Shown here in pieces: positions 45,551 to 53,305 of a stretch of DNA of 64,000 nt; positions within the stretch are counted from its first letter, which is position 1, and each line of letters begins with the position of its first letter. The notes under the pieces were generated by a model that made no database searches, was not told the origin of the DNA, and saw only the letters and a program-made list of their open reading frames with translations. The stretch is from NCBI GenBank assembly GCA_964388955.1, contig CAYMCO010000001.1, forward strand, positions 62,001 through 126,000, given 5' to 3'. The DNA comes from CAYMCO01 sp964388955. Lineage in GTDB: Bacteria; Chloroflexota; Anaerolineae; Anaerolineales; E44-bin32. Both the position numbers and the translations under genes were made by a program.

Positions 45551-47440
45551 TCAGGTCAGCAGGGCGTAGACACGGTGATTGTTCGAGCCGAAATACAGCA
45601 CGTTCTTGTGGACGACGGGAGTGCCCGTTATAGGGGCGTCCGTTTCAAACTCCCAGCGCTTGCGGCCGGAGCGGAAGTCCAGGCAATACATGGAGCCGTC
45701 CACCGAGCCGCAGTAGAGAGAGTCCTCGTGAATGATCGGGGAGCCGTTGACCTGGTGCTCTGTCTTGAAGCGCCACACCTCGCGGCTGGACCGGGCATCG
45801 ATAGCGTAAATATGATGATCGGCACAGCCGATGAAGATCTTGCCCTCGGCGTAAGCTGGGGTCGACATGGTGGCCTTCCCGAGGCGAAAGCGCCAGATTT
45901 CCCAGCCGGCCTCCGCGGCGATGGCATAGATCGTCCAGTCCGTGGCGCCGACATAGAGCAGCCCCTCGACCATGAGGGGGGAGGAGATGATGCCACGCTT
46001 CGCACGGAAACGCCATTTCAGCTCCCCCCGGAAGTCCGTGCAGTAGAAATCGCCACTTTCGCTGCCGAAGTAGACGCGTTCGTCGGCGATCAGCGGCGAA
46101 GACCAGATCGGCCCCGCTGCGCCCGTCTTCCACGCCAGACTCCCAGTCTCCAGATTGACGACGTGAAGGTGGGCGTCGTCACAGCCGAAGAACAGATGGT
46201 GCTCGAAGAGGGTGGGGGATGACCGAATGGGCCCGTCGGCATAATAGGTCCAGATCAGGCCACCGTCTTCCCTGTTCAGCGCGTACAGCCGATGATCCTC
46301 GGAGCCGATGAGCACCCAGTCGTGATAGATCACCGGCCGAGTCGCGATGCCGCCCTCCGTGCCATATTTCCACTGGAAAGTCCCGCTATCCGCATCGAGG
46401 GCGTAGACGTTGTTGTCATAACAACCGATGTAGAGTGTGTCATCGTAAATGATGGGCGTGCTGCGGACTTCGTCCTCACATTCAAAAGACCACAGCTCCT
46501 TCACCTGATTCGCGATGATGCCGATTTCCGCGGTCATATCGCGGGTGGCTTTTTCGGGAAACTTCGTCTGCCGGGCGACCTGCAGCAGTTCCTCACGCAT
46601 TTGCTCCGCCGACTGCCATCGGTCTTTCGGGTCATAACCCAAGCCACGGTTGATGATTCCTTCAAGGTCAGGGGAGACCCCGGGGTTGATCTCCCGGATC
46701 GGCCGCTGGTCGAAGGAAAAGGGCGGTTCGGACTGGGGATCGCGTCCGGTGAGCAGGTGGTGAAGCGTGGCGCACAAGGCGTAGATGTCCCCAGCCGGGG
46801 AGGCCTCGCCCCGGTACTGCTCAGGCGGGGAATATCCCTCCGTGCCGATCATGGTGCCCTTCTCACCCGGCTGGAAGAGGCGCGCGATGCCGAAGTCGAT
46901 GAGCCGGATGTGGCTGTGCTCGTCCACCATCAGGTTGGACGGCTTGACATCCCGGAAGATGACGGGCTGGGGCTTCTGGTTGTGCAGGTAGCTCAGAACA
47001 GCGCACAGCTCGATCGCCCAACCGATAACGTCGGCTTGGGCAATGAAGCCGTCTTGCTCTTCGATGATCTCTTCCAAATCGCGTCCCAGGATGAACTCCA
47101 TCACCAGATAGGCGCGGTTGTCTTCCATGAAGTAGTCGTAGATTCTCGGGATGGCGGGGTGGGAGAGGGTCGCCAGTATGTCGGCTTCGCGCTCGAAGTT
47201 GCTCACAACCATCTTCTGGATGTTGGGATCGGTCGTGGAGCTGATGACCTCCTTCACCGCCACCAGCTTGGTCACATTGGAGAAATGCAGATCCCGGGCT
47301 TTATAGACGGTACTCATGCCACCGGACCCCAACATCCCCAGGATGAGATACCGGTCCTGCAAGGTAATCCCGGTGCGGAGCTGGCCTGTTCCTAGCTCTT
47401 TCCTGGCAGGCTCTTCGAGCGCCCGAGTTATCCTTCGCAT
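45551..47440 (-). CDS. Ser/Thr protein kinase with PQQ-type beta-propeller
   Basis: A 629-aa protein, first gene of the seven-gene operon. The kinase domain (about residues 30-290) has the glycine loop LGSGGMSTVYKARD, Lys63 in VAVKEV, catalytic loop FRDVKPSNL (Asp164, Asn169; Phe where His is usual), and LIDFGIARLF. The C-terminal half is a run of PQQ-like propeller blades (for example YIGCYDNNVYALDADSGTFQ, YFGCDDAHLHVVNLETGSLA), which often bind ligands or proteins. There is no membrane segment, so kinase and propeller are both cytoplasmic. GGAG precedes the ATG, and a promoter lies 27-54 bases upstream. Confidence 0.95.
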   Translation of the reverse strand: MRRITRALEEPARKELGTGQLRTGITLQDRYLILGMLGSGGMSTVYKARDLHFSNVTKLVAVKEVISSTTDPNIQKMVVSNFEREADILATLSHPAIPRIYDYFMEDNRAYLVMEFILGRDLEEIIEEQDGFIAQADVIGWAIELCAVLSYLHNQKPQPVIFRDVKPSNLMVDEHSHIRLIDFGIARLFQPGEKGTMIGTEGYSPPEQYRGEASPAGDIYALCATLHHLLTGRDPQSEPPFSFDQRPIREINPGVSPDLEGIINRGLGYDPKDRWQSAEQMREELLQVARQTKFPEKATRDMTAEIGIIANQVKELWSFECEDEVRSTPIIYDDTLYIGCYDNNVYALDADSGTFQWKYGTEGGIATRPVIYHDWVLIGSEDHRLYALNREDGGLIWTYYADGPIRSSPTLFEHHLFFGCDDAHLHVVNLETGSLAWKTGAAGPIWSSPLIADERVYFGSESGDFYCTDFRGELKWRFRAKRGIISSPLMVEGLLYVGATDWTIYAIAAEAGWEIWRFRLGKATMSTPAYAEGKIFIGCADHHIYAIDARSSREVWRFKTEHQVNGSPIIHEDSLYCGSVDGSMYCLDFRSGRKRWEFETDAPITGTPVVHKNVLYFGSNNHRVYALLT

Positions 47441-47466
47441 AGTCTCCAGACCCTTGAGATTAAGGG

Positions 47467-47494
47467 ATTATAGCATGCGGCAATTGCGACGCAA
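47467..47494 (-). promoter_or_regulatory. Putative promoter of the kinase/phosphatase/vWA operon
   Basis: On the minus strand, TTGCGT (47489-47494) and a perfect TATAAT (47467-47472) are 16 bases apart. The predicted start is about 20 bases before the kinase ATG at 47440. The -35 match is only partial. Confidence 0.5.
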
Positions 47495-47564
47495 TGCGAG
47501 TATATTCAGGACCTACGTCCTGTGGATATGGCGAATCTTGGCTATTCTGCACGGATCGACCGGC

Positions 47565-48587
47565 TCAACGGTCCCTTCTGAGCAACCTGCTGGTGATCCG
47601 GCGAAGCTCTTCCTTCGCGGTGCCCGCCTTGGCGAAGCGGTCCAATGCTTCCAAAGCCAGGTCGGTGTGGTCTTGGGCGGCCTGGCGGGAACTCGCTTCT
47701 GCCCCGACGGACTCGATCAGATGGGCCATTTCATCCAGAGAGGCCGGATCTGCGGCGCCCGATTCCCACAGTGCCGCGAACTCCGATGACCGGTCCAATC
47801 CCCGAATGACAGGCAGGGTCTTCTTCCGCGACCGAAGGTCGTCGGCGCAGGGCTTCCCGGTTGCCTCCGGATCTCCCCAAATCCCGAGCACGTCGTCCAT
47901 GATCTGAAATGCCATGCCCAGATGCCAGCCATACAGACGGCTGGCCTCGACGGCTTCGCGAGGGGCGTCGCCGATCAACGCGCCGACCTCCGTAGCTGTG
48001 GCCACCAATGCGGCCGTTTTGCCATCGATCATCTCCATGTACGCCGCTTCCCCGATGGGTGCCTGATCTTCGAAGGAGAGGTCCAGGAACTGGCCCATGG
48101 TGAGGCGGAGGCAGGCGCTGTCCAACCGGCAAAGCACCTCCAGGCTGCGTTCCGCCGGGACCTCAAGTTCGCTCAAGTTGAACCCTGCCAACCGCGCCAT
48201 GACAAAGAGCGCATCGCCGCTGTTGATCGCCTGGGGCACCCCCCAGCGCTTCCAGACGGTCTCCCGGCCACGGCGCGTCGCCGACCAATCCTCGATATCG
48301 TCATGGATAAGCGAGAAATTGTGGATCAGCTCCACGGCGGCCGCGGCCGGCAAGGCAAGCTGCCACTGACCTCCGGCCGCTTCGCAGCTCAGCAAGGTGA
48401 GCAGCGGCCGCACACGTTTGCCGCGCCCATCCGGCCGCGCTTCGCGCCATCCGAGATGGTACTCAATCATCTCCGCCATCGCCAAATACGGCTCGGATTG
48501 CAGCGGAGCGAGCGCCCTTTCCAGCTCCTTTTCGAGGGCCTGGAGCATGATTTCCGTGCGCGAGAGTGAGCCTGAGATGCCGCTCAT
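47565..48587 (-). CDS. Polyprenyl synthetase family protein
   Basis: A 340-aa trans-isoprenyl diphosphate synthase, making GGPP or longer chains from IPP and an allylic diphosphate. The first Asp-rich motif is HDDIEDWSATRRG, and the second reads FQIMDDVLGIWGD, an atypical second motif. The IPP-binding region shows GRGKRVRPLLTLLSCEA and GKTAALVATA. Its ATG overlaps the stop of the IPP isomerase gene (ATGA), so the pair is translationally coupled and feeds one pathway: isomerase makes DMAPP for this enzyme. Product length cannot be read with confidence. Confidence 0.92.
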   Translation of the reverse strand: MSGISGSLSRTEIMLQALEKELERALAPLQSEPYLAMAEMIEYHLGWREARPDGRGKRVRPLLTLLSCEAAGGQWQLALPAAAAVELIHNFSLIHDDIEDWSATRRGRETVWKRWGVPQAINSGDALFVMARLAGFNLSELEVPAERSLEVLCRLDSACLRLTMGQFLDLSFEDQAPIGEAAYMEMIDGKTAALVATATEVGALIGDAPREAVEASRLYGWHLGMAFQIMDDVLGIWGDPEATGKPCADDLRSRKKTLPVIRGLDRSSEFAALWESGAADPASLDEMAHLIESVGAEASSRQAAQDHTDLALEALDRFAKAGTAKEELRRITSRLLRRDR

Positions 48588-49615
48588 CGAACGGGGACGA
48601 GTTCTGTGGCTTGCAAGCTAGATATATCCGGGTTGCCGGTGGCAAACATGACGATGCGGATCTCCTGCTGGAGGTCCTGCAAGGCCTCGAGCGCGCGCTC
48701 GGCTGACTCTGCGGCAGCCTTCAGCAGCGGCCCCGCCAGCCCCCCCAAGTGAGCCCCCAGGGCCAGGCATTTTGCTATGTCGGTGCCTGACCGCAGCCCG
48801 CCGGAGGCGATCAGGGGCGTATCGGGCAGTGCGGCGTGCACCTGGGTCACAGCTTCCGCTGTGGGGATGCCCCAATCAACAAAGGCCGCCGCCAGACGCC
48901 GCCGCCTTTCATCCGGAGCGCGATGCATCTCTACCTGGGACCAGGAAGTCCCTCCTGCGCCGGCGATGTCGATCGCCGCCACGCCCGCGTCCGCAAGCCG
49001 CTTGGCGACGGAGGCACCGATCCCCCAGCCCACTTCCTTCACCAGCACCGGCACTCCCAGTTGCCGACACACTCGCTCGATCTTGGGAAGAAGATCGCTG
49101 AAATCGACGTCTCCCTCCGGCTGCAACGCTTCCTGCAGCGGATTGAGATGGAAGACCAGCCCGTCCGCTTGCAGCAGATCGACGACCCGCCGACACTGGT
49201 CCACCCCATAACCGTAGTTCAATTGGACCGCGCCCAGATTGGCGAAAAGCAAGATGTCCGGCGCTGCGGAGCGCACCTGGAATGTGTGGGCCAGGGAGGA
49301 ATCCTCCAGCACGGCGCGACCAGATCCCAGGCCCATCGCGACCCCCACTTGCTGTGCGGCAGCCGCCAGGGCCAGGTTGATCTCCTTTGCTCGTTCTGTG
49401 CCGCCAGTCATCGAGGAGATCAGTATGGGGGCCCCGACCTGCTTGCCGAGGAATTCCACCTGGGTGGATACCTGATCGAGGCGCAGTTCAGGTAGCGCGC
49501 AGTGTTCGAAGCGGAGGTTTTCCAGGCCGGTGGTAATCCCCGAAGTCACATCCTGCTCGAGATTCACCCGGATGTGGTCCGCTTTTCGTTTCGCAGTGGA
49601 CGTAACTTTGTTCAT
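48584..49615 (-). CDS. fni: Isopentenyl-diphosphate delta-isomerase type 2
   Basis: A 343-aa FMN- and NAD(P)H-dependent enzyme that interconverts IPP and DMAPP. The TIM barrel shows ISSMTGGTERAKEINLALA, GLGSGRAVLED, FANLGAVQLNYGYGVDQ, HLNPLQEALQPEGDVDF, VKEVGWGIGASVAKRLADAG and SGGLRSGTDIAKCLALGAH, all hallmarks of type 2 isomerases. It is upstream of, and overlaps by 4 bases, the polyprenyl synthetase gene. Confidence 0.96.
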   Translation of the reverse strand: MNKVTSTAKRKADHIRVNLEQDVTSGITTGLENLRFEHCALPELRLDQVSTQVEFLGKQVGAPILISSMTGGTERAKEINLALAAAAQQVGVAMGLGSGRAVLEDSSLAHTFQVRSAAPDILLFANLGAVQLNYGYGVDQCRRVVDLLQADGLVFHLNPLQEALQPEGDVDFSDLLPKIERVCRQLGVPVLVKEVGWGIGASVAKRLADAGVAAIDIAGAGGTSWSQVEMHRAPDERRRRLAAAFVDWGIPTAEAVTQVHAALPDTPLIASGGLRSGTDIAKCLALGAHLGGLAGPLLKAAAESAERALEALQDLQQEIRIVMFATGNPDISSLQATELVPVR

Positions 49616-49664
49616 CTCAGGGGGTTTCCTTAATGGAGAGGCATGTTACCAAGAGAGGGGAGGG

Positions 49665-49694
49665 CTGTCAACTTCGGCTCCCCTGTGGTAAGAT
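49665..49694 (+). promoter_or_regulatory. Possible promoter of the acyl carrier protein gene
   Basis: CTGTCA (49665-49670) and TAAGAT (49689-49694) are 18 bases apart, a moderate match to sigma-70 elements. The start codon of the acyl carrier protein gene is about 50 bases downstream, with AAAGGAG before it. Confidence 0.3.
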
Positions 49695-49744
49695 CGATCA
49701 ACTTGAAAGCCGTGGATTCCGGCTGACGGGAAAGGAGCAGCGAC

Positions 49745-49981
49745 ATGGCCGATACGTACGCGGAAGTGCAAAACATCATCGTAGACCTGCTGGGAATTGA
49801 TGAATCAAAGGTGACTCCGGAGGCCCGATTCCGGGAGGACCTCGAGGCGGATTCCTTGGATCTTGTGGAACTCATCATGGCTTTTGAGGAGAAGTTCGGC
49901 GGTGAAATCTCGGATGAGGATGCCCAGAAGATCACGACGGTCGGGGAAGCGGTCGAGTATATCGATCAACACATGACGTGA
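49745..49981 (+). CDS. acpP: Acyl carrier protein
   Basis: A 78-aa acyl carrier protein, the usual length. The phosphopantetheine attachment motif is EADSLDLVELIMAFEEKFG, with the modified Ser at position 38. It carries growing acyl chains in fatty-acid synthesis. AAAGGAG precedes the ATG. It stands alone between oppositely oriented genes and is followed by a good terminator, so it is monocistronic. Confidence 0.97.
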   Translation: MADTYAEVQNIIVDLLGIDESKVTPEARFREDLEADSLDLVELIMAFEEKFGGEISDEDAQKITTVGEAVEYIDQHMT

Positions 49982-50007
49982 TCGTTCGCCCATGGCCGGG
50001 TGACAGT

Positions 50008-50037
50008 GGGCCGGGACTCTCCGGCCCTTTATCTTTT
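50008..50037 (+). terminator. Rho-independent terminator after acpP
   Basis: gggccgg (50008-50014) pairs with ccggccc (50021-50027) around a 6-base loop, followed by tttatctttt. It ends the acpP transcript. Confidence 0.85.
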
Positions 50038-50072
50038 AATCTGATATGGGTGGAAAGCCTCAAACGAATCCC

Positions 50073-51236
50073 TCACTCATTGGGCGCGCCGTCTCGATGC
50101 TTCCCATCGGCCAGTCGAGCGCCCAGCTCCTGCAGCTCCTGCTCCTCCTGATTCTGGGCCTGAAAAAAGCCCTTCATAAACTCGGAACGTCGCAGCCGCA
50201 GCGCCATGGGGATCACCTGGCGCACATCTTCTACGGTGGCCTTTGAGCGCCCATCTGCCACCGCGTAGGCGCGTGCGGCCTCGAAGAGGGTGAGTTCAGC
50301 GCGCAGGGATTCGATCTCCAATTCCCGGATGATCGCCAGGCCGTATTTCTCCGCCTCGGGGGCGATTTCGGCATCCGGCAGCTTCTCACGGGCGAGCGAT
50401 ATCTCCTCGTGCACCCGCTCCGTGAGTTCAGCATACTCCTGGATCACCTGCCGGGGGTTGTTGCGATAGGCGCGCGATCGCCTGTATGCTTCGAAACGCT
50501 GATCCGGGTCCTGAAGGCCCTTCACCACTACCCGCAAGCCGAACCGATCCATGATCTGCGGCCGTAGCTGGCCCTCTTCCGGATTCATGGATCCGATGAG
50601 CACAAAGCGGGAGCGGTAGGTGGCGGACAACTGGCCGCGCGTGACCGTATAGAGCCCCTGTGCGGAGGCGTCCAGGATGGCGTCCACGATCTCGTCGTTG
50701 AGCAGGTTGACTTCGTCCACATACAGCAGATTGCGGTCAGCGTAGGAGAGGATCCCTCGCTGGACCCCGAAACGCTTGCGGATGGCGGCGCGATCGTCGA
50801 CGCCGCCGATCACATCGGGAAGCCCGGCGTTCAAAGGCAGCTCGATCAGCCGCACCCTGTCTTTATGAGTGAGCGGCTCGCCTTCGCCGAAGCGCTTTGC
50901 ACAATCCGGGCATACCGCCTCCATACCCTCAGCGAGGATGTCTTCCGGGAGGCAACCATACATGCATCGGCTGCGGTCAACCAACGGCAAGATGGAAGGC
51001 AATCCCCGTACCGCGGTCGTCTTTCCCGTCCCTCGCGGCCCAATCAAGAGTGCCCCCTGCACGTTCGGATTGATCACCGTCAACAGCAGTGCCGTCTTGA
51101 GCTCCTCCTGTCCGACGATGCCCAGAAAGGGGTAAGGCAGCGGCTCCGCCAGCCCGAGATCGGCCGGCGCCGGCGCACTCAATATGCGCTTGCTGCCGGC
51201 GACCTCGAGCAGATCAGTGATGGAGCGGATCTCCAT
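50073..51236 (-). CDS. Magnesium-chelatase subunit I-like AAA+ ATPase
   Basis: A 387-aa AAA+ ATPase of the BchI/ChlI family, which drives metal insertion into tetrapyrroles together with a D subunit. Walker A is GPRGTGKTTAVRGLP. A Cys-rich insert (CMYGCLPEDILAEGMEAVCP, then DCAKRFG) follows. Walker B is NLLYVDEVNLLND, sensor 1 is VLIGSMNPEEGQLRPQIMDR, and the arginine-finger region and helical lid follow. No bchD or bchH gene is adjacent in this window, so whether it serves a chlorophyll, cobalamin or other chelatase, or an unrelated MoxR-type job, is open. Confidence 0.88.
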   Translation of the reverse strand: MEIRSITDLLEVAGSKRILSAPAPADLGLAEPLPYPFLGIVGQEELKTALLLTVINPNVQGALLIGPRGTGKTTAVRGLPSILPLVDRSRCMYGCLPEDILAEGMEAVCPDCAKRFGEGEPLTHKDRVRLIELPLNAGLPDVIGGVDDRAAIRKRFGVQRGILSYADRNLLYVDEVNLLNDEIVDAILDASAQGLYTVTRGQLSATYRSRFVLIGSMNPEEGQLRPQIMDRFGLRVVVKGLQDPDQRFEAYRRSRAYRNNPRQVIQEYAELTERVHEEISLAREKLPDAEIAPEAEKYGLAIIRELEIESLRAELTLFEAARAYAVADGRSKATVEDVRQVIPMALRLRRSEFMKGFFQAQNQEEQELQELGARLADGKHRDGAPNE

Positions 51237-51323
51237 GGTCTTCAGATTCTCTCCTCGGGGTCGCCGCTCCCGACTCTACCCCTGAGTTGCCCTGGCACGG
51301 GAGCGCGGTTGGAGCGTAGCCAC

Positions 51324-51710
51324 TCAAAGCATATCCTCCTTGAGTTCGCCGTGATCCGCCGTATGCAGCCGGTTGGGCGAGCTTTCCAGCACATCCATAT
51401 GCTGGAAGGGGAGCTCAGCCATCAATGGCGGCAGGGGCACGTGGGCCGGTGGCCGGATTCGGCTCGGGGGAGGGGGCGGATCTTCCCTCCGCAGGCGGCC
51501 GTGACTTGCTGACCGTCGGCACAAGATGCGAGGGGTATTCGTCAACCATCCGACGTAGACTCCATCCACATCATACACCTCCCGGTCGGGGGTCACCCAA
51601 CCCACCCATTCCCCGTTGGTATTGAAGATATGAGGATAGCACAGCAACGCCCGCCACTCGCCGGAAGAAGAATAGATGGGGATGGGTTTCTGGCTATCCG
51701 ATGTAGACAT
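51324..51710 (-). CDS. Hypothetical protein with beta-flower-like repeats
   Basis: A 128-aa protein. The ATG at 51710 (MSTSDSQKPIPIYSSSGEWR) is where protein-like sequence begins; the frame extends upstream. The first 60 residues hold repeats of a short beta pattern with tryptophans: SSSGEWRALLCYP, NTNGEWVGWVTPD and DVDGVYVGWLTN. This resembles the four-fold beta-flower arrangement, but I cannot confirm the family. The rest is Pro/Arg-rich and probably disordered. It lies on the same strand as the GtrA gene and follows it. Confidence 0.55.
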   Translation of the reverse strand: MSTSDSQKPIPIYSSSGEWRALLCYPHIFNTNGEWVGWVTPDREVYDVDGVYVGWLTNTPRILCRRSASHGRLRREDPPPPPSRIRPPAHVPLPPLMAELPFQHMDVLESSPNRLHTADHGELKEDML

Positions 51711-51832
51711 CTCTTGCTCCGTGAGCGGGCAAGCCCCTTTGAGTCCCAGGATGATTCCGCTCGGTGGGGTTCGTACGCCCCCAACCTGAAGGCGCGATGC
51801 CGGGCCTCCACGGCCATTCCGCCCCCTGCTGG

Positions 51833-52330
51833 TCACGAGACATCGGAGTATGTCCAGATCCGGTTGACGCCGAAGTTCCAGAAGAGCACAATCACGACTG
51901 TGAGCGCCAGAGCCAGGTTGCGCCCGGCCACGGCAGCGTCCAAAGGGGGGAAGGAGGCGGGGAACCAGGGCGCGGGCGAACGGGATAAACCGAGCAGGGC
52001 CTCCGCGGCCCGGATCATCGGTCGCTCCGCGACGGCCAGCACAGGTATGCGGATGGCCAAGCCCACCGCGTTCACCAGGAAAAACTGGCTCACTTGAAGG
52101 GAAATGCGTTTGCTGCGGGAATCAGGGTAGGTCCAGAAGCGGTTCCATATGAAATTGCTGCTCACCGCAGCAGAAAACGAAATAGCGCCGGAAAGCAGGT
52201 AGCTCACGCCAAGCGCCGATTGCAGCAAGTTGAAGGTGCCGAAATCAATTATCGCCCCCAGCGTGCCGACGACGGCAAACTTGAGGAAGCGACTCATTTC
52301 CCTACGGATGTCCAGGGAGTCCATCGTCAT
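51833..52330 (-). CDS. GtrA-family membrane protein
   Basis: A 165-aa protein with four membrane segments. It starts with FLKFAVVGTLGAIIDFGTFN, the GtrA signature, then AISFSAAVSSNFIWNRFWTY, and it ends with VIVLFWNFGVNRIWTYSDVS, the family's closing motif. GtrA proteins are thought to flip or transfer lipid-linked sugars. The gene overlaps the sugar-nucleotide epimerase gene by 4 bases, which supports a role in cell-surface polysaccharide. A roughly 30-residue loop before the last segment is longer than usual. Confidence 0.88.
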   Translation of the reverse strand: MTMDSLDIRREMSRFLKFAVVGTLGAIIDFGTFNLLQSALGVSYLLSGAISFSAAVSSNFIWNRFWTYPDSRSKRISLQVSQFFLVNAVGLAIRIPVLAVAERPMIRAAEALLGLSRSPAPWFPASFPPLDAAVAGRNLALALTVVIVLFWNFGVNRIWTYSDVS

Positions 52331-53277
52331 AGCCGGGCGCGAAAATCCTCAATGGTAGGCTCCAGCCCGTCTTCGAGCGAGATTTCTGGCTCCCAGGGCA
52401 GGATGCTCATGGCTCGCGCGATGGCCGGCTGCCGCCGCTCCGGGTCAGATTCCCCTCGGCGACGTGGATAGAACTCCAGGCTCGAATCACTGCCCGTGAG
52501 GCCAATGATCTTGTGCGCCAAGCCCAAGATGGTGATCTCTGCCGGGTTGCCCAAATTCACGGGATCGTGGAAGTCGGAGAGGAGCAGCTGGAAGAGTCCG
52601 TCGACCATATCGTCGATATAGCAGAAGCTGCGCGTCTGCGTTCCCTCCCCGTACACCGTGAGCGCCTCGCCGGTCAGCGCCTGGCAGAGGAAGTTGGGCA
52701 CGACCCGGCCGTCGTCCAAGCGCATGCGCGGGCCGTATGTATTGAAAATGCGCGCGATGCGGGTGTCCAGGCCATGGAAGCGGTGGTAGGCCATGGTGAT
52801 GGCCTCGGCGAAGCGCTTTGCCTCGTCGTACATAGACCGGTGGCCGACCGGGTTCACATGGCCCCAGTAGGTTTCTGGTTGCGGATGTTCCTCAGGATCC
52901 CCATAGACTTCCGAGGTGGAGGCCAGCAGGAACCGAGCTTGATTCGCCTTCGCGAGGCCGAGGGCGTTGTGGGTTCCCAGGGCCCCAACCTTCAGGGTTT
53001 GGATGGGAAGCTGCGGATAACCGAAGGGGGATTCCGGGTTTGGGCTGGCGGGAGATGCGAGGTGCAGGACCGCGTCGACCTTCCCCGGGATGAAGATGTA
53101 GTTGGATACATCGTGGTTGATGAACAGAAAGTCGTCTCGACCGGCGAGATGGGAGATGTTTTCGAGGGATCCTGTGACCAGGTTGTCCAACACCACCACC
53201 TCGTGGCCCTCTCTCAACAGCCGGTCGCATAGGTGCGACCCGATGAATCCTGCCCCGCCGGTTACCACGGTGCGCAT
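52327..53277 (-). CDS. NAD-dependent epimerase/dehydratase, UDP-glucuronate decarboxylase-like
   Basis: A 316-aa extended short-chain dehydrogenase. The start at 53277 (MRTVVTGGAGFIGSHLCDRL) has AGGAGAG upstream; the open frame begins 105 bases earlier. The NAD-binding GxxGxxG is present, then HLASPASPNPESPFGYPQLP, a stretch typical of UDP-glucuronate decarboxylases that make UDP-xylose. The catalytic YDEAKRFAE (Tyr and Lys) and RIFNTYGPRMRLDDGRVVPN follow. It likely supplies a sugar nucleotide for surface glycans, and is coupled to the GtrA gene by a 4-base overlap. Confidence 0.88.
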   Translation of the reverse strand: MRTVVTGGAGFIGSHLCDRLLREGHEVVVLDNLVTGSLENISHLAGRDDFLFINHDVSNYIFIPGKVDAVLHLASPASPNPESPFGYPQLPIQTLKVGALGTHNALGLAKANQARFLLASTSEVYGDPEEHPQPETYWGHVNPVGHRSMYDEAKRFAEAITMAYHRFHGLDTRIARIFNTYGPRMRLDDGRVVPNFLCQALTGEALTVYGEGTQTRSFCYIDDMVDGLFQLLLSDFHDPVNLGNPAEITILGLAHKIIGLTGSDSSLEFYPRRRGESDPERRQPAIARAMSILPWEPEISLEDGLEPTIEDFRARL

Positions 53278-53305
53278 ATGTCTCTCCTGTCCGTTCGGCT
53301 GCCGC

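Noticed and set aside
46292..47395. 367-codon plus-strand frame over the kinase-propeller gene
   Set aside because: Antisense shadow with no start signal.
41732..47440. Operon as a type VI secretion or Ter tellurite-resistance locus
   Set aside because: No T6SS structural genes and no TerC/TerD/TerB genes are present; only the kinase-phosphatase-vWA grouping is reminiscent.
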